The translations under genes were made by a program, and so were the position numbers. A stretch of 64,000 bases of DNA from Microbacterium rhizomatis (GTDB taxonomy: Bacteria; Actinomycetota; Actinomycetes; Actinomycetales; Microbacteriaceae): the NCBI RefSeq assembly GCF_008710745.1, contig NZ_VYSA01000002.1, positions 744,001 through 808,000 of the forward strand, read 5' to 3'. Positions within the stretch are counted from its first letter, which is position 1, and the number at the start of each line of letters is the position of its first letter. Positions 51,170-59,340 of the stretch are shown one piece after another. Under the pieces are notes generated by a model that did no database searches, had not been told where the DNA came from, and saw only the letters and a program-made list of their open reading frames with translations.

Positions 51170-52291
51170 CTACGGCATCAGGCGTGCGTGCGGCATCCGC
51201 CGGCGCATGACTTCGATGGCGGCCGGGTTCTCGTCGACGAGCACCGCGTGCCGGCCGAGCGCCGAGGCGACGGCGCCCGTCGTACCGCTGCCGGCGAAGA
51301 AGTCGAGCACACTGTCGCCGGGACGGCTCGACGCCTGGATGATCCGTCTGAGGATGCCCTCGGGCTTCTGAGTCGGATATCCGGTCTTCTCGCGGCCCGT
51401 CGTAGGCACGATCGTGTGCCACCAGACGTCGGTCGGGAGCTTGCCGCGGGCGGCTTTCTCCGGAGTCACGAGGCCCGGTGCCATGTAGGGCTCGCGGTCG
51501 ACCGCTTCGGAGTCGAACCAGTAGGCCGACGGATCCTTGACGTAGACGAGGATCGTGTCGTGCTTGGTCGGCCACCGCTTACGCGTCTTCGCGCCGTAGT
51601 CGTAAGCCCAGATCAGCTCGTTCAGGAAGCGGTCCCGGCCGAACAGGGCATCCATCAGCACTTTGGCATAGTGCGCCTCGCGGTAGTCGAGGTGCACGTA
51701 GAGCGTGCCGTCGTCCGCGAGGAGTCGCCAGGCCTCGACCAGGCGGGGCTCGAGGAAGGCCCAGTAGTCGTCGAACCGGTCGTCGTAGCTGCGGAGGTCG
51801 CCGCTCAGGCGCTCGTACTCGCGGCCGTGGAAACCCGTGCGCACCACCGGCGCTGCCCCCGCGCTGCGACTCGAGGCCGCCCCCGGCCTCGCCTGCACCC
51901 CCGGCTCTGACCCCGGCCCCGGCTCCGCCCCCGGCTCCGCGGCCTCTACCCCCGGCCCCGGCTCCGCCCCCGGGTCCGCGGCCTCTACCCCCGGCCCCGG
52001 CTCCGCCCCTGGCGCACAACGCAGGACCACTGGTCCGATATCGGCCGAATCGGGGCCCGGAGCCCCCGAATCGGTCGATCGATCCTGCGTTGTGCGGCCG
52101 GGCGCGCCGACCTGCGTTGTGGAACGGGCGGTCTCGACCGCGCGGTGCTGCACTCGCCCCGTGTTGAAAGGCGGGTCGAGGTAGATCAGCGTGAACTCCG
52201 CGTCGGGCAGTGCGCGGGCGACGGCGAGGTTGTCACCGTGGTGGATCTCGACCGACCCCTCCGCAGGCTCAGGGGCCGGATGCGCGGTCAC
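51170..52291 (-). CDS. Beta-class DNA N4/N6 methyltransferase with repeat-derived insertion
   Basis: 373 residues from GTG at 52291, overlapping the lplA stop. Catalytic motif IV comes first: LIYLDPPFNTGR near residue 45; the AdoMet motif I comes last: VLDFFAGSGTTGAVASALGR near residue 340. Between them are FDDYWAFLEPRLVEAWRLLADDGTLYVHLDYREAHYAKVL and the target-recognition part with VDREPYMAPGLV and TGYPTQKPEGILRRII. Relatives run from the TTQ after DPPFNTGR almost directly to a RTGF(H)GREY segment. Here roughly 90 residues are inserted, made of a palindromic element and a Pro-Gly-Glu repeat. No restriction gene is adjacent, so an orphan methylase is likely. Activity could be affected. Confidence 0.82.
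   Translation of the reverse strand: MTAHPAPEPAEGSVEIHHGDNLAVARALPDAEFTLIYLDPPFNTGRVQHRAVETARSTTQVGAPGRTTQDRSTDSGAPGPDSADIGPVVLRCAPGAEPGPGVEAADPGAEPGPGVEAAEPGAEPGPGSEPGVQARPGAASSRSAGAAPVVRTGFHGREYERLSGDLRSYDDRFDDYWAFLEPRLVEAWRLLADDGTLYVHLDYREAHYAKVLMDALFGRDRFLNELIWAYDYGAKTRKRWPTKHDTILVYVKDPSAYWFDSEAVDREPYMAPGLVTPEKAARGKLPTDVWWHTIVPTTGREKTGYPTQKPEGILRRIIQASSRPGDSVLDFFAGSGTTGAVASALGRHAVLVDENPAAIEVMRRRMPHARLMP
51911..52009. repeat. 39-bp tandem repeat inside the methyltransferase gene
   Basis: The core CCCCGGCCCCGGCTCCGCCC begins at 51911, 51950 and 51989 (period 39, about 2.6 copies). On the coding strand each unit gives AEPGPGVEAADPG or a close variant (13 residues), keeping the frame. Confidence 0.85.
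52012..52122. repeat. Palindromic element, family B copy 2, inside the methyltransferase gene
   Basis: GCACAACGCAGGA (52014-52026) and TCCTGCGTTGTGC (52083-52095) are perfect inverted ends matching family B at 39.9 kb. A third part-copy, CCTGCGTTGTGG, lies at 52111-52122. The centre has its own near-palindrome (CCGAATCGGGG...CCCCCGAATCGG). The frame stays open across the element. Confidence 0.82.
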
Positions 52292-53337
52292 GGCACCCGA
52301 CGCAGCCACGCATCCGTCGAGAACTTCGTGTCGACGAGGGCCTGCGCCTCGGCGTACTCCTCTTCGGTGATATGGCCGGGGACCGCGCCGTACAGGTTCG
52401 CAAAAGTGTCGATGAAGCGCTCGATGATGGCGTCGCGAGGCAGGCCGGTCTGACTCCGCAGAGGGTCGACGCGCTTCGCCGCCGACACCGTGCCCTTGTC
52501 GCTCAGCTTCTCGCGACCGATGCGCAGCACTTCGGTCATGACCTGACCGTCCATGTCGTAGCTGAGCGTGGCATGGTGCAGCACGCCGCCGTTCGCGAGG
52601 CGCTTCTGAGCGGCCCCGCCGATCTTGCCCTGCGGAGAGGCGATGTCGTTGAGCGGCTGGTAGGTCGCCTCGATCCCGAGCGAGCGCAGCGCCTGCAACA
52701 CCCAATCGTCGAGGAACGCGTACGAGTCTGCGAAGGTCATACCCGCGACGAGGGATGCCGGGACATACAGCGAGTACGTCACGATCGAGTTCGCCGCCAT
52801 GAGCATCGCGCCGCCCCCGGAGATGCGCCGGACGACGTCGAATCCGTGGCGGGCCGCGCCCTCGGGGTCGACTTCGTTGCGATACGACTGGAACGAGCCG
52901 ATCACGACCGCCGACTCGTTCCACTCCCACAGCCGCAGGGTCGGATTGCGACGCCCGTCGCCGACGCGGGCGGTGAGGACCTCGTCGAGGGCGAGGTTCA
53001 TCCGCGGGCTCACCGGGGCCTCGTGCACGATCTCCCACGAGAAGTCGCGCCATCCGGGCGCCGTAACGAGCGCCCGCCGGACGGCGGTTCCGACCGACTC
53101 GGGCGTGAACCCGAGCAGTTGCGCACCATCGGGAAGCGCTGCGCGCACCGCGGCGGCGATGGTCGCGACATCCGACTCGACCGGCAGGCCGTTCACGGCG
53201 GCATCGATGTCGAGGAGCGCATCGTCGGGTTCAAGGAAGAAGTCGCCCGCGAGGTGGAACTCGGCGATGCGGCCGTCGCGTTCTTCGAGGTCGACCACGA
53301 CGAGCTTGCCGCCGGGCACCTTGTATTCGCCGTGCAT
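52288..53337 (-). CDS. lplA: Lipoate-protein ligase A, domains in permuted order
   Basis: 349 residues. The first about 85 residues (GKLVVVDLEERDGRIAEFHLAGDFFLEPDDALLDIDAAVNGLP) are the small LplA accessory domain, which in E. coli LplA is C-terminal. The catalytic domain follows: NLALDEVLTARVG, VIGSFQSYRNEV, RRISGGGAMLMAANSIVTYSLYVP and the lipoyl-adenylate Lys region ASPQGKIGGAAQKRLANGGVLHHATLSYD. It attaches lipoate to 2-oxoacid dehydrogenases. The stop overlaps the methyltransferase GTG as GTGA. Confidence 0.9.
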   Translation of the reverse strand: MHGEYKVPGGKLVVVDLEERDGRIAEFHLAGDFFLEPDDALLDIDAAVNGLPVESDVATIAAAVRAALPDGAQLLGFTPESVGTAVRRALVTAPGWRDFSWEIVHEAPVSPRMNLALDEVLTARVGDGRRNPTLRLWEWNESAVVIGSFQSYRNEVDPEGAARHGFDVVRRISGGGAMLMAANSIVTYSLYVPASLVAGMTFADSYAFLDDWVLQALRSLGIEATYQPLNDIASPQGKIGGAAQKRLANGGVLHHATLSYDMDGQVMTEVLRIGREKLSDKGTVSAAKRVDPLRSQTGLPRDAIIERFIDTFANLYGAVPGHITEEEYAEAQALVDTKFSTDAWLRRVP

Positions 53338-53365
53338 GCCTCTACCTTAAGCGCGCACCCGCGGA

Positions 53366-54214
53366 TCAGTCGCGGGCGGGGAAGCGCTGGTCGAGCCAGG
53401 CGAGCAGGTCGCCGCGCACGCGATCCTGCATGACCTCGTTGAAGATCTCGTGCCGCGCACCCGGGTAGACGAGGGTCGTGACGTCGACGAGGCCGGAACG
53501 GGTGCGGTACTCGTTCGCGAGCTTGTGCACGCTGCGAGGGCCCCCGACGGTGTCTTCGCGTCCGACCATGAGCAGGATCGGGATGTCGCGCCCGAGGTCC
53601 TTGCGCGGCCTGCCGAAGATGCGCAGACCTTCGATCGGCCCGAACAGGCGGGCGAGCGGCGTGATCGTCGTCAGGGGATCGTCGACGAAGTCCTTGCCCA
53701 CCGCGAGGTCGGACGAGAGCCACTCGGTGCCCATCGCATCCTTCGCCTTCCACGGGGCGTTCAGGTCTCCGGCGTTCAACGAGCCGGGCATCCGCAGCGC
53801 CGATCCCGAGAGGATGACCGCGTCGTACGCGTCGGGGTGGTCGTTCAAGAGGATCTGCGCGAGGAATGACCCCCACGAGTGCCCGAGCAGGATGAGCGGA
53901 AGACCGGGATTCTCGGCGCGGATCAGCTCGGTGAACTGCCAGAGTGCGGCGACGGCGGCACGATGCCCGCCCTTGCCGAGCCTGCCGAGCTTCGCGGCGT
54001 CGCCGTGCTGCTTCATGCCCGTGCGGCCGTGCCCGCGATGATCGTCGGCGTAGACGGTGTACCCCTCGGCGACCAGGCTCGCGATCGTGGCCGCGTACCT
54101 GCCGGCGTGCTCGCCGACCCCGTGGAGGAGCTGGACGACGCCGCGCGGCGACGTCTCGGCCGGGTGGACGTCATAGACGATCGCGATGCCGTGCGCATCG
54201 ATGAACTCGGGCAT
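53366..54214 (-). CDS. Alpha/beta hydrolase, monoacylglycerol-lipase-like
   Basis: 282 residues. GVVQLLHGVGEHAGRYAATIASLVAEGYTVYADDHRGHGRTG is the oxyanion segment of the monoglyceride lipase/lysophospholipase group; the nucleophile elbow is ILLGHSWGSFLAQILL (Ser about residue 119); the acid is in LMVGREDTVGGPRSVHKLA and the His in YPGARHEIFNEVMQ. No signal peptide. 29 bp before lplA on the same strand, so possibly co-transcribed. Lipid-ester substrate inferred. Confidence 0.88.
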   Translation of the reverse strand: MPEFIDAHGIAIVYDVHPAETSPRGVVQLLHGVGEHAGRYAATIASLVAEGYTVYADDHRGHGRTGMKQHGDAAKLGRLGKGGHRAAVAALWQFTELIRAENPGLPLILLGHSWGSFLAQILLNDHPDAYDAVILSGSALRMPGSLNAGDLNAPWKAKDAMGTEWLSSDLAVGKDFVDDPLTTITPLARLFGPIEGLRIFGRPRKDLGRDIPILLMVGREDTVGGPRSVHKLANEYRTRSGLVDVTTLVYPGARHEIFNEVMQDRVRGDLLAWLDQRFPARD

Positions 54215-54278
54215 GACGCGAGTCTAGGTCGACCGTTCACTTCCGTCGCATACGAGGTGTACTGTGGCGATCGATCAA

Positions 54279-54300
54279 TTTCGCTAGAAAAGCTAGGAAA
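54279..54300. promoter_or_regulatory. Inverted repeat just upstream of the MFS exporter
   Basis: TTTCGCTAG (54279-54287) and CTAGGAAA (54293-54300) flank the ATG at 54305. It overlaps the ribosome-site region. It could be an operator for a MarR or TetR protein; no regulator is divergent here. Confidence 0.4.
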
Positions 54301-54304
54301 AAGG

Positions 54305-55921
54305 ATGATCGACTACCGCAGCCGCCGCTGGGCCGGACTGATCTTCATCAGCATCGCCGTCTCGCTGATCATCGTGGACTCGACGATCGTGAATGTGGCG
54401 ATCCCCTCGATCGTCGACGATCTGGGCCTCACCTCGACCGAGGTCCAGTGGGTGCAGGAGGCGTACACGCTCGTCTTCGCCTCGCTGCTGCTGGTCTTCG
54501 GCAGCCTCGCAGACAGATTCGGGCGACGACGGATGCTGCTGATCGGCGTCGTCATCTTCGCCCTGTCGTCGATCGCGGCGGCCTTCGCCCCGACCGGCGG
54601 GCTGCTGATCCTCGCCCGGCTCGTGCAGGGTGTCGGCGGTGCAATGGTGCTGCCGGCGACCCTCTCGCTCATCAACGCGACCTTCCGCGGCCGCGAGCGC
54701 GGCATCGCCTTCGCGGTGTGGGGCTCGACGATCGGCGGCATGGCGGCCCTCGGGCCCCTGCTCGGTGGCTGGCTGACGACGGACTTCTCGTGGCGCTGGG
54801 CGTTCGGGATCAACGTCCCCCTCGGCATCGTCATCATCGTCGGCGTGCTGTTCACGGTCGCCGAATCGCGTGCGGAGAAGGTCGGATCGATCGACGTCGT
54901 CGGGGCCTTCCTCGCTGTCATCGCGAGCGCATCGCTCGTGTTCGCACTGATCGAGGGCCGGACCTACGGCTGGTGGCAGACCGCCACGCCCCCGTCGATC
55001 GGCGACTGGACGTGGCCGTGGCAGATCTCGCCCATCCCGTTCGCCTTCGCGATCGCGGTGCTCGGGGTGGTCGGCTTCATCGCGTGGGGGCGGCACCGCC
55101 AGCGCACCGGGCGATCCACGCTCATCGCGTTCTCGCTCTTCCGCATCCCCTCATTCCGCAACGGCAACATCGCGGCGATGGTGGTCTCGCTCGGCGAATT
55201 CGGCATCATCCTCTCGCTCCCGCTGTGGCTCCAGTTCGTGATCGGCTTCGACGCGCTGCAGACCGGTTTCGTGCTGCTCGCCCTCGCGATCGGCTCGTTC
55301 GTGGCGAGCGGCGCGGCCGGAGCCTCGAGCGGGCGCATCTCGCCGGTCGCCGTCGTCCGCGTCGGGCTCGTCGCCGAGATCATCGGCGTCGCCGGAATCG
55401 GCTTCGTGGTCGCGCCGGACACGGCATGGGGCTGGCTGATCCCCTTCCTCTTCATCTACGGGTTCGGCGTGGGCCTTGCGACCGCGCAGCTGACTGGCGT
55501 GGTGCTCGCCGATGTTCCCGTCGTCGAGAGCGGCCAGGGGTCGGGCACGCAGTCGACGGCGCGCCAGATCGGCTCGGCGCTCGGCGTCGCGATCCTCGGC
55601 ACTGTCCTGTTCGCCAGTACCGCGGGGATCCTGGGGGCGAAGCTCGATGACCGGGGTTTGGATGCTGCGCAGCGCGACCAGGTCGTCTCGGCCGTTGTCG
55701 ACAGCGCCGGCGGCGCGATCGCCGGGCTCGAGCAATCCCCCGCGACCGCCGACCTCGCGACGGATGCGAAGGCCGCGTTCTCGGACGGCACCCGGCTCGC
55801 GGCGTTCACGGCGGCCGGATTCCTCACGCTCGGATTCCTCGCCACCCTCTCGCTCGGATCCGGTCGTCCGAGGAAGGTCGAAGAGGCGGAAGAGCCCGAG
55901 GAGGCCGCCGCGGCCGGCTGA
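54305..55921 (+). CDS. MFS drug exporter, DHA2 (14-helix) family
   Basis: 538 residues, about 14 membrane helices. SIAVSLIIVDSTIVNVAIPSIVDDLG contains motif D1 of helix 1, LVFGSLADRFGRRRMLLIGV is motif A, and ARLVQGVGGAMVLPATLSLI with WGSTIGGMAALGPLLGGWL gives motifs B and C of drug:H+ antiporters. A periplasmic/loop region of about 70 residues lies between helices 13 and 14. AGGAAAAAGG precedes the ATG. It is followed by a MarR gene 64 bp away. Probably an efflux pump for hydrophobic compounds. Confidence 0.9.
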   Translation: MIDYRSRRWAGLIFISIAVSLIIVDSTIVNVAIPSIVDDLGLTSTEVQWVQEAYTLVFASLLLVFGSLADRFGRRRMLLIGVVIFALSSIAAAFAPTGGLLILARLVQGVGGAMVLPATLSLINATFRGRERGIAFAVWGSTIGGMAALGPLLGGWLTTDFSWRWAFGINVPLGIVIIVGVLFTVAESRAEKVGSIDVVGAFLAVIASASLVFALIEGRTYGWWQTATPPSIGDWTWPWQISPIPFAFAIAVLGVVGFIAWGRHRQRTGRSTLIAFSLFRIPSFRNGNIAAMVVSLGEFGIILSLPLWLQFVIGFDALQTGFVLLALAIGSFVASGAAGASSGRISPVAVVRVGLVAEIIGVAGIGFVVAPDTAWGWLIPFLFIYGFGVGLATAQLTGVVLADVPVVESGQGSGTQSTARQIGSALGVAILGTVLFASTAGILGAKLDDRGLDAAQRDQVVSAVVDSAGGAIAGLEQSPATADLATDAKAAFSDGTRLAAFTAAGFLTLGFLATLSLGSGRPRKVEEAEEPEEAAAAG

Positions 55922-55945
55922 CCGCACCGTCGAGCCGACCTCGAC

Positions 55946-55983
55946 GGATAGTTAGCCTAACTAATGAGCTATGCTAACTATCC
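55946..55983. promoter_or_regulatory. MarR operator region with a DtxR-like core
   Basis: GGATAGTTAGC (55946-55956) and GCTAACTATCC (55973-55983) are perfect 11-bp inverted arms. Nested inside is TAGTTAG-C-CTAACTA (55949-55963), a 7-1-7 palindrome whose core GTTAGCCTAAC equals the centre of the DtxR/IdeR iron box. It lies 2 bp before the MarR ATG. Confidence 0.7.
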
Positions 55984-55985
55984 GT

Positions 55986-56432
55986 ATGAGTACGACCGAT
56001 GACATCCCCGACGACGACCTCAGTGCGACAGCATCCGAGGTCCGCATGGCGACCTTCCGCCTCGCGCGTCGGCTGCGCGCCCAGCGCGCGGTCGACACCA
56101 TGAGCGACGGGCAGTTCGCCGTACTCGCCGCCCTCAAGATGCATGGCCTGCACACGCTCAGCGAGCTGGCCGATCGTGAGCGCGTCACCGCACCCTCGAT
56201 GAACCGCACGGTCAACTGCCTCGAGGAGTCCGGCTACCTCACCAGGGCGACGGATGCTGCAGACCGCCGCAAAGTCAACATCACCCTCACCGAGGCAGGC
56301 CTCGCCGTCGTCGAAGAGACCGTCCGGCGACGCGATGCATGGCTCGAGGGGGCTCTGGCAGACCTGAGCGGCCCGGAACGCGAAACCCTCGCCCGCGCTG
56401 CGGCGATCATGCGCGCGGTGGCCGACCGATGA
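55986..56432 (+). CDS. MarR-family regulator
   Basis: 148 residues from ATG at 55986; an in-frame ATG at 55971 lies inside the operator. The winged helix reads MSDGQFAVLAALKMHGLHTLSELADRERVTAPSMNRTVNCLEESGYLTRATDAADRRKVNITLTEAGLAVVEETVRRR. It is followed 16 bp later by an MFS exporter in the same operon and is preceded by another exporter. Autoregulation through the overlapping palindromes is likely. Confidence 0.9.
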   Translation: MSTTDDIPDDDLSATASEVRMATFRLARRLRAQRAVDTMSDGQFAVLAALKMHGLHTLSELADRERVTAPSMNRTVNCLEESGYLTRATDAADRRKVNITLTEAGLAVVEETVRRRDAWLEGALADLSGPERETLARAAAIMRAVADR

Positions 56433-56448
56433 GACGGGCGGTCATCTC

Positions 56449-57801
56449 GTGAGCGCGATGTTCCGGTCGCTGTCGCTGTTCAACTACCGCGTCTGGTTCA
56501 TCGGCGCGCTCATCTCGAACATCGGCGGGTGGATGCAGTCCACCGCCCAGGACTGGGTCGTCCTCACCCAGCTCACGGACCACGACGCCACGGCGATGGG
56601 CATCACGATGGCCCTGCAGTTCGGTCCGCCGCTGGTGCTCGTCGGGGTGACGGGGTGGGTGGCCGACCGGTTCGATCGCCGGAAGCTCCTCATGGTGACC
56701 CAGAGCACTCTCATGCTGCTCGCCGTCGCCGTGGGCGTGCTGCTGCTCACACACGTCATGACGCTGCCGATGATGTGGCTGTTCGCCCTCGGGTTCGGTG
56801 TGGCCAACGCCTTCGACGCCCCCGTCAGGCAGGCGTTCGTCTCGGACGTCGTGGCGAGGGACTACGCGTCCAACGCGGTGGCGCTGAACTCGGCATCCTT
56901 CAACATGGCCCGCCTGATCGGGCCCGCGATCGGCGGGATCCTCATCGTGCTCGTCGGCACGGGGTGGATGTTCCTGGCCAACGCTGCGACGTTCTTCGCG
57001 ATGCTGATCGCCCTGGCGGTCGTCCGCGTCCACGAACTCGTACCGCGCGTGCGATCGCTCGGCACCGCCCGCCTGGCGGACGGGTTCCGTTACGTGTCGC
57101 ACCGCCCCGACCTGATCGTGATCTTCGTGATGGCATTCCTGCTGGGCGCGTTCGGCATGAACTTCCCGATCTTCGCGTCGACGATGGCGCTCGAATTCGG
57201 CCAGAACGCCGACGGCTACGGCCTGCTCAGCTCGGTGCTCGCGGTGGGGTCGCTCGCGGGCGCGCTCCTTTCGGCACGGCGCGACCGCGCGCGCATGCGC
57301 GTCGTGATCTACGCCGCCGGCGGGTTCGGCGTCGTCTCCCTCATCTCGTCGTTCATGCCGATCTACCTGGCATACGCGGCGGTGCTCGTGCTCGTCGGCT
57401 TCTGCACCGTGACGATGCTCACGACGGCGAACGGGTACGTGCAGACGACGACCGACCCGACCCTCCGCGGCCGCGTGCTCGCCCTGTACATGGCGGTCAT
57501 CATGGGCGCGACCCCGATCGGCGCTCCCATCGCCGGCTGGGTGGCGACGAACCTCGGGCCCCGCGCCGCGATCCAGCTCGGCGCAGCCGCGGGCCTGCTC
57601 GCCTGTGCGATCGGTGCGAGCTGGGTGATCGCCTCGGGCCGGCTGCACCGTGATCAGGAGCGCCGGTTCCGGCTCACGATGGATGAGACCCGCCCGCTAC
57701 GGGTACTGACCCCGGAGGATGTGGCCGATACGGCCAGCGGTGCCACCACTCTCCCACTTCCCGAGCGCGCGAGCACATTCACGCCCCGCCCGACCGGCTG
57801 A
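56449..57801 (+). CDS. MFS transporter (EntS-like exporter)
   Basis: 450 residues, GTG start, about 12 helices. FRSLSLFNYRVWFIGALISNIGGWMQSTAQDWVVLTQLT and VGVTGWVADRFDRRKLLMVTQ, with DAPVRQAFVSDVVARDYASNAVALNSASFNMARLIGPAIGG, are typical of the EntS/DHA3 exporter branch (PF05977). The C-terminus has a 50-residue cytosolic tail. It probably exports a siderophore or toxic small molecule under MarR control; the DtxR-like operator core makes siderophore export an idea to test. Confidence 0.88.
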   Translation: MSAMFRSLSLFNYRVWFIGALISNIGGWMQSTAQDWVVLTQLTDHDATAMGITMALQFGPPLVLVGVTGWVADRFDRRKLLMVTQSTLMLLAVAVGVLLLTHVMTLPMMWLFALGFGVANAFDAPVRQAFVSDVVARDYASNAVALNSASFNMARLIGPAIGGILIVLVGTGWMFLANAATFFAMLIALAVVRVHELVPRVRSLGTARLADGFRYVSHRPDLIVIFVMAFLLGAFGMNFPIFASTMALEFGQNADGYGLLSSVLAVGSLAGALLSARRDRARMRVVIYAAGGFGVVSLISSFMPIYLAYAAVLVLVGFCTVTMLTTANGYVQTTTDPTLRGRVLALYMAVIMGATPIGAPIAGWVATNLGPRAAIQLGAAAGLLACAIGASWVIASGRLHRDQERRFRLTMDETRPLRVLTPEDVADTASGATTLPLPERASTFTPRPTG

Positions 57802-57820
57802 GGAGGCTGGCCTTCCAGCC

Positions 57821-57960
57821 GCTCGCGGGCCACTTCATGCCGCATCCCGCACGCCGAACCGACCGCAAGTGCCCCGCCAGCCCGCGGCCTCCACGCTCGC
57901 GGGCCACTTCATGCCGCATCCCCCACGCCGAACCGACCGCAAGTGCCCCGCCAGCCCGCG
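57821..57960. repeat. 66-bp direct repeat of a palindrome-like unit (family D)
   Basis: A 66-bp unit at 57821-57886 and 57895-57960, differing at one position. Each unit has outer GCGGGC/GCCCGC and inner CGGGCCACTT / AAGTGCCCCG complementary parts, so each can fold. The pair fills the 225-bp gap between convergent MFS and alditol oxidase genes. Confidence 0.88.
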
Positions 57961-58026
57961 AGCCCGCGACCCCGCGACGGTGCTGATCGCTCTACAGCGA
58001 GAGGACCGACCGGCGCCGGGCAGCGC

Positions 58027-59298
58027 TCAGCCGCGCGGAGCGCGCACGCCCACGCGTTCGAGGTGCGCGTTCGTGAAGCATCCGTCCGGGTCGAGGCGTT
58101 CGTACACGGCCCGCGCGTCGGCCAGCCGCGGGTGGACGCGCTCCATCTCGGCGGCGCGGAAGCCGTGGAACTTGCCCCAGTGCGGCCGGGCTCCGAACGG
58201 CTCGAGGGCAGCCTCGATCAGCGGGATCACCGACCCCACCCCCTCCGCGTCGCGCATCCACGTGAAGTGGATCGCCAGGAAGTCGCGCTGGTACGCGCCG
58301 CTCAGCCACAGCTCGTCGGCGGCGGCGGTGCGCAGCTCGGTCACGAGGAGATACGGCTGGACGCTCGCAGCCAGCGCCTTGACCGCGCGCAGCGCCTCGG
58401 GCCCCTGCTCGCGGGGCACGAAGTACTCGGTCTGGATCTCGTCGCCGTACGACGGCTGAGCCTCGAGGCGGAAGTGCGGGAGGCGCAGCAGCCAGGGGCC
58501 CGGGACGCCGCCCTGCTCGGTGACGTTCGTATCGAGCACGGGGGTGAGCGCCTCGCCCACGACCTGGTCGCGCACCGACCCGGCGAGATCGTCCGGCACC
58601 GGATCGTCGTCGGTGTCCAGACGCGTCTTGACCCAGACGTGCCCGACCTCGTCGTCTTCCCAGCGGGTGAAGACCGACACGCTGTAGCCGGCACCGGTGA
58701 CCTCGTCGAACCGGTCGAGCAGAGCATCCCACTGCAGTCCGCGGTAGATGTCCTGGCGCACACGGAACGACGGCTGCAGATCGAGCGTCAGCGACACGAC
58801 GATGCCGAACGCGCCGAGCCCGACCACCAGCGCCGCGAAGTCGGGGTCGCCTCGGCGCACGTCGTGCACCTCTCCATCGGCCCCGACGTAGCGGAACGCG
58901 GCCACGGCCGTCGAGAGCACGCCGTTGCCGTCGCCCGAGCCGTGCGTGCCTGTGGCCGTCGCGCCCCCGACCGAGATGTGCGGCAGCGAGCCGAGGTTGT
59001 GGAGTGCCCATCCGCGCTCCTCGAGCCACAGCGCGAGCACGCCGTAGCGGGTGCCCGCGGCGACCGTGACGGTGCGGGCCTCCTCGTCGAGCGCGAGGCC
59101 GCCCTCGAGGCCCGCGAGGTCGATGAGGGTGCCGTTGGTGTCGGGCAGGTCGGTGAACGAGTGCCGGGTGCCCAGGGCGTGCACCCTCCCACCGCTCGCG
59201 ACGGCCGCGGCGACGGCGCTGCGCACCTCGTCGACCGTCGATGCCGCGACGATCCGCGGCGCGGTGTATTCGTATGTTCCCGCCCAGTTGCGCGACAT
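58027..59298 (-). CDS. aldO: Alditol oxidase (FAD-linked, VAO family)
   Basis: 423 residues from ATG at 59298 with GAAGGAG upstream. His46 in HALGTRHSFTDLPDTNG matches the residue that covalently binds FAD in Streptomyces alditol oxidase. The FAD domain continues LPHISVGGATATGTHGSGDGNGVLSTAV. Substrate-side segments: FTRWEDDEVGHVWVKTRL, QTEYFVPREQG and HWGKFHGFRAAEMERVHPRLADARAVYERLDPDGCFTNAHLERVG. It oxidises the terminal hydroxyl of alditols with O2. 42 bp after the GntR gene and divergent from a tetrulose-type kinase operon. Confidence 0.9.
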   Translation of the reverse strand: MSRNWAGTYEYTAPRIVAASTVDEVRSAVAAAVASGGRVHALGTRHSFTDLPDTNGTLIDLAGLEGGLALDEEARTVTVAAGTRYGVLALWLEERGWALHNLGSLPHISVGGATATGTHGSGDGNGVLSTAVAAFRYVGADGEVHDVRRGDPDFAALVVGLGAFGIVVSLTLDLQPSFRVRQDIYRGLQWDALLDRFDEVTGAGYSVSVFTRWEDDEVGHVWVKTRLDTDDDPVPDDLAGSVRDQVVGEALTPVLDTNVTEQGGVPGPWLLRLPHFRLEAQPSYGDEIQTEYFVPREQGPEALRAVKALAASVQPYLLVTELRTAAADELWLSGAYQRDFLAIHFTWMRDAEGVGSVIPLIEAALEPFGARPHWGKFHGFRAAEMERVHPRLADARAVYERLDPDGCFTNAHLERVGVRAPRG

Positions 59299-59340
59299 CC
59301 TGCTCCTTCGTCCTGCCCGCATCGCTGCCGGCCGTCGTGG

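Noticed and set aside
49539..51575. A 678-residue minus-strand open frame
   Set aside because: Shadow of the carboxylesterase, which has the complete catalytic pattern on the other strand.
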